Below are positions 55,896-64,000 of a DNA stretch of 64,000 nucleotides, in pieces. Position 1 is the stretch's first letter. The number at the start of each line of letters is the position of its first letter. The DNA lies in contig OY720350.1 of NCBI GenBank assembly GCA_963082975.1, positions 52,902,734-52,966,733 on the forward strand. Direction: 5' to 3'. Source of the stretch: Labia minor (lineage: Eukaryota > Arthropoda > Insecta > Dermaptera > Spongiphoridae). The position numbers and the translations under genes were made by a program. The notes beneath the pieces were generated by a model. It was given only the letters and a program-made list of their open reading frames with translations. It searched no databases and had not been told where the DNA came from.

Positions 55896-57989
55896 ATGTC
55901 GAGGGCATTTAAATTATTAAACAGAAAATTAAATATATGTGCAGGTTCTGTGCACACCATCGCTTCCGCCTTGGGGGATATAGGTAAGGCCGACTCGGAT
56001 GTTTTAGAAGTTCGGTTGGTTCAGTTGGAATCTTCCAATGTAAGCATCAACGAGGTGAACTCAGATGTTCTCTCAGATGCTTCATTGGGAGATGAAGAAA
56101 CAACTGAAATGATTAATCGGATTCTGGACATGTCGAGTGGCCTGTTATTAAAAATTAGGCAGATTAAAAACGAGCTAGAGGCTCGTAGGCAGACTTGCGA
56201 TAGGCCTAAAATTACGGCAAAGCCAAGTCTGCCTCAATTAGATATTCCCAAATTCTCTGGAAAAATTGAGAATTGGGAAAGTTTCAAAAATAGTTTTTCT
56301 TCGATTGTAGGAGATCGAGATGATTTATCCTCTCTCGAGAAATTAAATTTTTTAAAAGGAGCCTTGCAAGGGGAGGCTTTAGAATGCGTGGGCATGTATC
56401 CAATGAAGGGTGAGAATTATAAAATTATATGGGACACCCTCAAGAAAAGATACAATAGGGAATCGGAAATCGTGTACCGGTTTATTGGGCAGATTATGGA
56501 TATCCCTAAAGCCACTTCACATTCGGCGAATAGTTTGTTCAAAGTATTTTCAACGTTTCAGAACGTTTTAAACAATCTTGATGCGTTGAAAATACAAATA
56601 GATGACTGTGACCCTCTTTGGACTTTCTCTCTTCTAGAGAAAGTTGATTACGAAACAAAGCGGGCATGGTATTATGAAATAAATAACTTCGAACTCCCCA
56701 GCCTAAAAAAGATATTGGCCTTTTTAGAAAGGAGGTATAATTCTTGTCTAGGAGCTCAGCCAGGCCTGAGCATTGAAAAGGGCAATAAAACAATAGATCA
56801 GGGAAGGGAAAAACCAAATTTTAATAAAGCAGGCATTTTTCATACAATGGGCGGGCCCCCATTCGACTGCAGCATATGTGGAAAAAAACACTCCTTAAAA
56901 GAGTGTCATAAATTTAAAAAATTATCACTTGGAGAGCGCAAGGGAAAAATTAGGGAATTGAAGCGATGCTTCAATTGTCTAGGATTAAAACATTCTGCGG
57001 CAGAATGTTTTAAACCTCCTTGCGCTCATTGTAATAAAAAATTGAATAAATTGCTACATATAGATGTAGAAAGCAATCAATTGGAGGATAAACCAATTAA
57101 TTCGAATGTAGATGCATTACAAACGCATATAATGCAGTCGAATGCGGGCTGTAATAATAATAATTTTAATCCATCACTATTGGCAACTGCGCAAATACAA
57201 ATAATAGACACCGAGGGAAAATTGATAAAGGCTAGGTGTCTATTAGATAGTGGGGCACAGGTAAGCTGTGTTTCGCTTTCAATGGCGAAACGACTCGGTC
57301 ATAAAATTGAAAAGACCTCTACAAGTCTATTCAGTTTGAGTGGCCGGTCAATGAAAGTAAAAGGGAAGGTTCAGCTCACCTTTTGCCCTCATTTCGGTAC
57401 ATCGCAAAATTATAAAATAGACCCTCTTGTTTTGGAAAAATTAACAAGTGAACAGCCAATACAACAGGTAAGGATCCCCCCTTTCACACTGCCGGCAGGT
57501 AATAAATTAGCCGACCCAGAATTTAACATACCTGCAGGCATTGATATAATTCTCGGAGCAGAAATATATCCCCTTCTAATGAAATCGAAAACGAAAGTAT
57601 TTAGAAGGGATTTACCAAAAGCGCAAGACACCCACCTGGGGTGGGTTCTAATGGGCCCTTGTAAATATATTAATTCATATCAACAAGGGTCCAATGGGGA
57701 AAGGGTAGGGGAAAATAGGCGTGATCCTGGGCAAAATTATTCAACCAATCGGCAATCTCGTAAAAAGTGGTTTCGGGAGAACCCTAGTGATTTGCGTAAT
57801 AGATTGGTATTGATACCCGATTCCGGCGTGTCCCCCTTGCAATGGAAACTGGGGAAAATCATTAAAACCTTTCGAGGAAAGGACAATTTGGTACAGGGGG
57901 TTAAAATAAAGACCGAGAGGGGAGAATATAACCTTTCGATCAACAAAATTACTTTGCTACCCGATAGCGTAAATTTAAATAGATTTTGA
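55896..57989 (+). pseudogene. BEL/Pao gag-protease remnant frame
   Basis: A 697-codon frame. The parts seen in order are an N-terminal helical gag region, a segment of the DUF1759 type (LPQLDIPKFSGKIENWESFK), CCHC knuckles (CSICGKKHSLKECH, CFNCLGLKHSAAEC), and a retropepsin-like region with LLDSGAQVS. The end resembles the C-terminal domain of BEL pol (WKLGKIIKTFRGKDN). It belongs to the broken fossil described for 54503-59069 and is listed as a part of it. Confidence 0.85.
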
Positions 57990-57998
57990 CAGTCCGTC

Positions 57999-58012
57999 AA
58001 GGGGGGGAGTGA
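57999..58012 (+). other. Polypurine tract
   Basis: AAGGGGGGGAGTGA directly before the 3' LTR, the primer site for plus-strand synthesis in LTR elements. Confidence 0.75.
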
Positions 58013-59069
58013 TGTTTCCGCATGGAACCTGAATTCAAATAAATTTGAATTCCCGCCCTCTGACTAAGTTTAAATAGTAATTAATTTAATATTTATAAAT
58101 ATTAGTGTTAATTAATTATATAATGTAGTTTAATATTTTTAAGTTAATTTAATTTATAGTTTTAAATATTTAATTGTTATTGTCATAAATTCATGAGGTT
58201 GACCACCCCCCTCCCTTACTATCTACATATAAAAAGACAGGCCGAGCTCTCCGGAGCCCCCGCTGCTGTTGTCCCTGTCGCCCGAGTGCCATTGCCTTTG
58301 TCTGTCGCTGCTGCCTGTTTTTATCTGCTCGTCCACTGCTTACTGGGGCCCCTTGGCCCACCGACGCCTTATTCGACCCGTTCGAATTTACAACTCGAAC
58401 GCGGTGCTTTTGGGGTCGTCGACGAGGCTACAGATTGCAGCCGCCGGTCCTGTGCTCCAGAGTTTGTTCCGAGGGGGCAAACCCAGTGATTCCTGAGGGG
58501 ATCATCTCTACCTTTGGATCCGCGCTGGTCCATTCATCCCGTTGGAAACTCGAGGAGGGTCCAAAGCCAATTGATCGTTGGATCAATTGCGAAACCAGCA
58601 GAGAAGACATCCAGGCAGCGAACGGCAGCGTAAACCTCCATTTAATTCAATTCCCGGTGGTCAGATAAGTGCACTTATGAACACTTTGAACTATATTAAT
58701 TTTAGATTGAAAATTTAGATTTAAGTTGATATATAAAAATATTTAGGTGACCCTAAATATAATTAATCCGTTTTTAATTGAACCTAATTTTAATTTAATT
58801 AAATATTGTAAAAGTTGATTATAGTGTTTATTTAGCGAGCTTTTTTCAATCCCAAATTCTTAATATATTAAACATAGACCTTTGATACAGTCCATTTAAA
58901 TTTCCAGGTGCGATAGAAGTGAAGAGGTTGCTATCGTAATTTTATTAATTCCTCTTTTTAGCCTTCGAGCAAAATTAATATATATTAAGGATTCATCCCA
59001 TTCCATTTCCTCCCACTTTCAATTTTTCAGAACAATAGCTTTCTATAGTCGATGTATCAAGCGGATACA
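58013..59069 (+). repeat. BEL/Pao 3' LTR
   Basis: Same length and, by eye, same sequence as the 5' LTR, including every open frame inside it. Followed by ATTAG. Confidence 0.92.
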
Positions 59070-59074
59070 ATTAG

Positions 59075-59390
59075 TATTCTACACAAAGTTTAATATTCGT
59101 TAAAATAAAAACAAAAAAAAAATTGTGATAAGACATCTTCTTTGACATGAGATGAAAAGAAAAAAAAACAATTATCATGACATAGTAATCTTCAGCAAAG
59201 AAGAATAATTTAGCTCCTTCGCTTTACAAATTTTAATTTATTTATTATTTGATAAACTTTTCAGACTTGAAAAAAAATTATATAGAGAGGATATAATTAA
59301 TATAGAGGAGATATAGGGGGGAATAATCAAAAATATATCAAACAATCCGTGACTTTTATCCTTATTCAGGAAACTAATATTAAACCCAAG
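59075..59390. other. AT-rich DNA, nothing recognised
   Basis: A- and T-rich only. Confidence 0.5.
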
Positions 59391-59768
59391 GGGGATATGG
59401 CGCACAATTCGGGTTTTTACTAAATTTAAAACGCTAATAACTATAAAATATAATTATTGGTGTTAATGGAACCTAGGACTATTAGATATTACTGCTTTAT
59501 TCTTAAAATAAGGACTACTAGCTATTGCGAAGCCAAAATGGAGGATATTGCTTATGCGAAATTACATGTAAAACAAAAATAAAAACTCATAAAGTTGAAA
59601 TGTTTAAATATTTAATTAGGTAAGTTTTAAGTATTAACAAAAGTACATAACTTAAATAATATATTTACGCAAGTCTGTAACTATAAATATTTATCTCGTT
59701 TTACTAAATTGTTTATGGGATTCACTTTTTCAATGTTAAGCTAAGGTAAAACGCGCGCCATATCCCTC
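59391..59768. mobile_element. Putative MITE with GGGATATGGCGC ends
   Basis: GGGGATATGGCGCAC at 59391 and GCGCGCCATATCCCTC ending near 59767 are inverted repeats with a 12-bp perfect core. The 378-bp interval is AT-rich and non-coding. No target duplication could be fixed, so class is unknown. Confidence 0.5.
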
Positions 59769-61233
59769 GAACACGCAATGCATCATATCATTCCGACACA
59801 ATTTTAGATCAAGACTTGCATATAGTAAACAATGAGCGATATATGGATAAATAAGTCTTAGTATTAATTTCAAAGAATGTGCAAAACGTAAAATACACTA
59901 TGATTGCTCAAATTGTAAAAGAAAATAAATTACATGAAATCTCTAGAGAGAGAAATAGAGTTGGTAAGGATAAAAGGACGGGAGGACTGTGGATTCTGCA
60001 ACTAAAAATTTTCTAGTTCCATAGGGTCTCAGAGAAAAATATATAGAATGAAAGATAAATTAGAATTTACATAGATATAAATATATAAATTTCTCAAATA
60101 ATTTTTAAATGAATAAAATAGAGATTTAGTATAATGAGCGGAGAGTCAAACACACATAGGTATAAAAATCAAAAGAATGGTTAATTTCCCTTACAATCTT
60201 TTTAAATAATTAAAAAAATGTTTTTTGTAAACTTATATTTTATAATTATAATAATCAATTAAAAAATTAAAATATTATTGTAATACCTGTCAGAATAAAT
60301 TGTATATGTATAGCGATAACAAACAATGTTTAAAAAAATATTAATATTATTTTTCAAAAAACTTTACAAGATACTATTGAATATATAAATATTAAGAATA
60401 TTAAATTTCCTATTTGAATCATTTACACACAAATGATGATGATCATATCTCTGATGTCTCAAATTTAATTCAAACTCAATTAGACTCAGGAAATCATAAA
60501 ATTTAAATTTATATTAATAAAAATAAATAAAGTGACAAGAGGATAATGTTTAAAAAACAACACCTCCCTCTCTCCCGTTTCCATCATACAACAAATTATG
60601 TTATATTATTAATCGGTGTAAATGAATATTTCCGGTAGAAGGGAGAAAAAGTGTGCAGCTGCATAAGAATATATATATATATATATATATTATATTATAT
60701 TATATTATATTGAATAGAATAGCCTAGTCTATGTTGTTGTCTCTATTTTTAAATGAGAAGTGATTTGACATTGGAAAATAAAAGAAACGAGATAGAGAGA
60801 GATGGGCAATTAACATCGATTCAGACTTGATAAGGAAGTAGTTAGATGTTAGATCATTTCAATGAATGAACGAATGGGAACCGTCTTTAACGAGACTAGA
60901 TTCATTCATTCATTGAATATATTGCTATGAAAGAAAAAGTATATATATATTAAGGGACAATTCGTGAGGGAGAGTGATTGTTTTATTAAAGTAATAAGAG
61001 AAAATTAGTACCATGAAGATCTCAAATATTCAAGTGACATAGAAATGATAGCCACTTATTTCAATATACAATATATTTAATGATATTAAACAAGCAAAAT
61101 TTTTATCTTTCTAATCTCGTAATTGAAATTAATGGGAATTTATTTAGTTTAAAATTTTAGATTTTATAACATTTATGTATGATTAGAGAGGAAATGGAGG
61201 GTAATGCTTGATTAGATCCTTATTTTATACACT
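59769..61233. other. AT-rich DNA with a LINE-tail shadow
   Basis: At 59940-60055 TAGTTCCATAGGGTCTCAGAG resembles GAGTTCCATAGAGCCACAGAG at 38577-38597, so a short remnant of that LINE tail may be present. (TA)n at 60669-60690 grades into TATAT repeats. No genes. Confidence 0.35.
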
Positions 61234-61332
61234 TTTTATTAACTTCACTTTTCTCGCTCAACTAGAAGTGGGTTAAAATCCAACTACTAATTTTGAACAT
61301 TACAGACAGACAGAAAAGTGAGGTTAATAAAA
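61234..61332. mobile_element. 99-bp foldback element
   Basis: TTTTATTAACTTCACTTTTC at the left and GAAAAGTGAGGTTAATAAAA at the right are 21-bp inverted repeats (with the adjoining T/A) with one mismatch. The 57-bp centre includes GACAGACAGA. The TTAACTTCACTT word also heads repeat family G, so this may be a minimal relative of it. Confidence 0.6.
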
Positions 61333-61451
61333 CTAAAAAACTAAATTAATAAGAAACATTTTAATATACACACTTTTTAATCAAAAATACCCTAAAAATA
61401 GAAAATAAAATATTAATTAAACCTTGAATATTATCCTTTACATATGTTATG

Positions 61452-61540
61452 CCCAACAAAAAAAGCGCGGGGCGCATATATTAATATTAAATTCTTTACC
61501 TACCTCTTATGTTCATACGCGCCCACGCTTTTATGTTGGG
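61452..61540. mobile_element. 89-bp foldback element with GC-rich arms
   Basis: CCCAACAAAAAAAGCGCGGG then GCGCATAT, and the opposing ATACGCGCCCACGCTTTTAT then GTTGGG, are inverted arms of about 27 bp with a few mismatches around a 32-bp loop. The arms are strikingly GC-rich for the region. It could be a tiny MITE or an RNA hairpin gene. Confidence 0.55.
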
Positions 61541-61575
61541 AGAAATGTATAAAAGCAGAGCTTTAAATAATAGCT
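61541..61575 (+). promoter_or_regulatory. TATA-box-like site
   Basis: ATGTATAAAAGCAGAGC at 61546-61562 is a strong TATA match with a GC-richer flank, seven bases after the foldback. No downstream gene is visible. Chance matches are common in AT-rich DNA. Confidence 0.25.
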
Positions 61576-64000
61576 ATAAGTTGGGTTCAAGTCTTTAATT
61601 ATTTTTTTTTTTAATTTTCTTTTTTCCTCTTGAAGGATATCCCAGAATGTAGATCAAAGTGAAATGTTTTGTGGAAAATTAAGTGGATTGTTAAGTGAAA
61701 AATTAAATACAATGTGTAGCAAAACAATATTTAAAAAAAAACTTATGTTTATACTAGTGAGATCATCACAAATTTTGTAAATAATATTTTGTAATTTTAA
61801 TTAATTTTCAAATAAATATTGTATATTACATAGAACATATTCGTTTATTGTAGATATATAAATTGGAATATTGGGAATTAAAAAATTGTAAAATTTTCAG
61901 TTAAGTGAAAAATTCTAGAATTTTTTAATTTCCAATATTCCTCCTTTTTTGTGAAAGTAAGCCGACTTACAACAACAGCCACTATGGACTCATCCTAGAC
62001 TGATTAATTTTAATTTTGTTTTTCATAAATTAATTGAATAGTTTATTTTGTAATTATGTAATATAAAATTTTATATTATTTTTGTTTTTTAAATGTTTAT
62101 TTTGTTCAATTCTCTTCTTAAAAAGTAGTATTTTCGTAACCCTGGAACCTATCTTCGATCTTTACATGGTTTGCTATAGAAAATCTTAATTCACTTTTCG
62201 TCGTTTCAATTTGCGATGGTTTTTGCTTAACCTCGACGCAAAGTTTTGTCATTATAATGAAGAAGCAGGAATGCATTTGTGAATTTAAATATTTTTACGA
62301 TTTTCTCAAAAACATCTTTTCTTTTTCTAGGAACAACATGTTTCAAAGATGGTTTTCAGAATGTTTTTTTTTTTTCTTATTATTATTATCGCTATATATA
62401 TTAGTGTTTAAAGTATAAAACAATTCAAAACTTAATTAACTTAAAATATAAATATATATATACAACCTTAATTTTGTTTTTATTTATTAGATATATTTTA
62501 GTGGATATATATTAAATAAATATTCTAATTTATAAATTAATATCGTTACATATTCAACACAAATTTTAAGTGCTATGTAAAGAATATATACACTAGGTAT
62601 TAAAAACACTTACTTATAAGGACATAAATTTAAATTTATAAGAGAGAATATATATATAATAATTATTTCATATTGTTTAATGTAAATTTTATTTGTAATC
62701 AAATGTATAGTAAAATTAATTAGACATAAAATAAATAAATAGCAAATAAAACATATATAATAAGATATTAAAAACATACATACATGTAATTAATATAACG
62801 AGATTCGTTATAAAAACTGAAATGATAATAAAAATAATGATAAAAAAACGGATCTAAATCTTCAATGGAAGCCGTCCGTGGTTAACTAAGTGAAGTTTGC
62901 CCATTATATATATATAATTGTTTATTAATTATACAAACTATATATATATATATGATGATAATCAAATTATTTAAATAGATAAAAATTAGAAAACTTGAAA
63001 ATTACAACAATCAATAAACGTCATTATGAATTATTCACAAAGAATATAATTTCAACAAAGAATATACAATTTCTATACAATATTTATAGATAGATCTCTA
63101 TTTGACATTTGTAATGCACACACTCATTTCAACCATTTTGAAAGTCGTGACATTTATTTTTTAATCTCTTTTGGTAATCTTTAAAAAATTTGAATGTGAA
63201 CTTCTCCTAAATCGGAATTGTCCATCTCGTTGGAGGATTTATCTCCTGGACCATTTATCTTGTCTTTCGTGTGAAACGTCCGTCCGTCACATCTTCAGGC
63301 TCATTCTTTCCTTTCTTTGAATTCTCCTCCTTGAATTGTGGGAGATATATTTCTTATATATATATATGTATATAATCTTTTTTTTTTCTTTTAAATCCTC
63401 TCTTTTTATCTCTATACAATGACGCTGTAGCCAGTTATGGATGGAAATAAATCTTTTATCGCGAGAATCATAAACACGAAGAAAATTGCAGGTGAATTGT
63501 GAATGTTCTGGTCAGAGTGTCGTAAATCAGAAAATTTTTTTATTATTTTTATTTTTTATAGTCACATTGTGTGCTGACACTCATCCAACTGCAATGTCTG
63601 TCTTCTAATATCATACAACCCTCCAATGAATAATTGGATGACTTTGAATCATTTAATTAGTAAGTAAAGGTTTAAGTATCTTTTAATTCGGATCGAACCT
63701 CGTCAAGTTCACAAAGATTTAAAATTAAATAATCAATTAAAAATAAATGCTAGGCAAAAGTCCCAGAAGCCAATAAAATAAAAAAAAAGATAAATAAAAA
63801 CATTTAAATCATTGAAAACAAAGGATCAATAGAATAGTTTATGTATATAAAAGTTTTTGAAACTTACAGATTTATTTTTGAAGTGAAAACTTCTTTAGCG
63901 GCCTTGAGCACTTTTGCGGGATGGGGAAAAAGTATAGAACTCGCGTGAGCGTGACAAACACCATGAAGCTAGCACACATTCCGTCTGCTTTCAAATTTCT
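61576..64000. other. AT-rich DNA, nothing recognised
   Basis: GC-richer strips at 62140-62270, 63220-63300, 63420-63520 and 63895-64000 carry no supported frame. (TA) tracts near 62450, 62940 and 63355 are simple repeats. A gene beginning beyond the right edge cannot be judged. Confidence 0.45.

Larger units (their letters stand above)
54503..59069 (+). mobile_element. BEL/Pao LTR retrotransposon fossil, young, broken
   Basis: Two LTRs of 1057 bp (54503-55559 and 58013-59069) start TGTTTCCG and end ATACA and look identical where compared. The 5-bp target duplication ATTAG flanks both sides (54498-54502 and 59070-59074), so the insertion is recent. The internal part is about 2.45 kb, much shorter than usual for the family, and holds one long frame with gag and protease regions. 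The copy is broken, with about one major break, and lacks most of pol; if it moved in this form it did so with proteins from other copies. Confidence 0.92.

Noticed and set aside
61570-61600. GGTTCAAGTCT as a second SINE or tRNA B box
   Set aside because: No A box upstream and no T-stem pairing.
1-64000. Search by eye for well-known conserved microRNAs (let-7, miR-1, miR-10, bantam, miR-124 and similar)
   Set aside because: No matching mature sequence was seen on either strand; this was not an exhaustive computation.

Overview
This window looks like nuclear DNA of an arthropod, most likely an insect. The grounds are strong AT richness, a Jockey-clade LINE, a BEL/Pao LTR element, several mariner relics, a hAT element, and many short elements built like the Helentron-associated HINE/DINE-1 sequences of insects. 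The species cannot be named. No complete host protein-coding gene is recognisable. The window reads as a gene desert or very large intron(s) filled with transposable elements. A few GC-richer islands with splice-like signals could be host exons, promoters or enhancers.

Layout. 1-5.6 kb: AT-rich DNA, an inverted pair of HINE-A copies around a GC-richer island (2.6-3.06 kb), and a GA/CT-rich promoter-like stretch with a TATA box (4.4-5.0 kb). 5.6-10 kb: decayed LINE pieces, a Helitron-like end and two small repeat families. 10.5-11.5 kb: a candidate exon and a possible solo LTR or short intron. 12.9-20.9 kb: a HINE-A copy, a Tigger/pogo-like MITE with intact TIRs, HINE-B, a long foldback element, a hAT-like MITE and Helitron-like ends. 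21.6-25.6 kb: a second inverted HINE-A pair around an island, then a complete but internally deleted hAT transposon with an 8-bp target duplication. 27.2-31 kb: four HINE-A copies, three of them in a tandem duplication of about 900 bp that looks like unequal crossing-over. 31.7-34 kb: exon-like or promoter-like islands. 34.2-37.1 kb: three HINE-B copies, two of them inverted. 37.5-47.5 kb: LINE and mariner fossils and a promoter-like region at 45.1-45.6 kb.

47.7-52.5 kb: an essentially full-length Jockey LINE on the minus strand. It has a poly-A tail, a target duplication of 11-12 bp, a TAATG stop/start overlap between ORF1 and ORF2, and one frameshift in an A8 run. 53.7-54.0 kb: a tRNA-derived SINE with a 14-15 bp target duplication. 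54.5-59.1 kb: a young BEL/Pao fossil with two 1057-bp LTRs that appear identical and a 5-bp target duplication; it is broken. 59.4-61.6 kb: three short inverted-repeat elements and a TATA-like site. The rest to 64 kb is AT-rich and empty.

The main story is transposition. A Jockey LINE, a SINE and a BEL element inserted recently within about 12 kb of each other (47.7-59.1 kb), next to two families of Helentron-like elements that have no sequence in common but the same architecture. All family names rest on motif recognition by eye; no database search was run.
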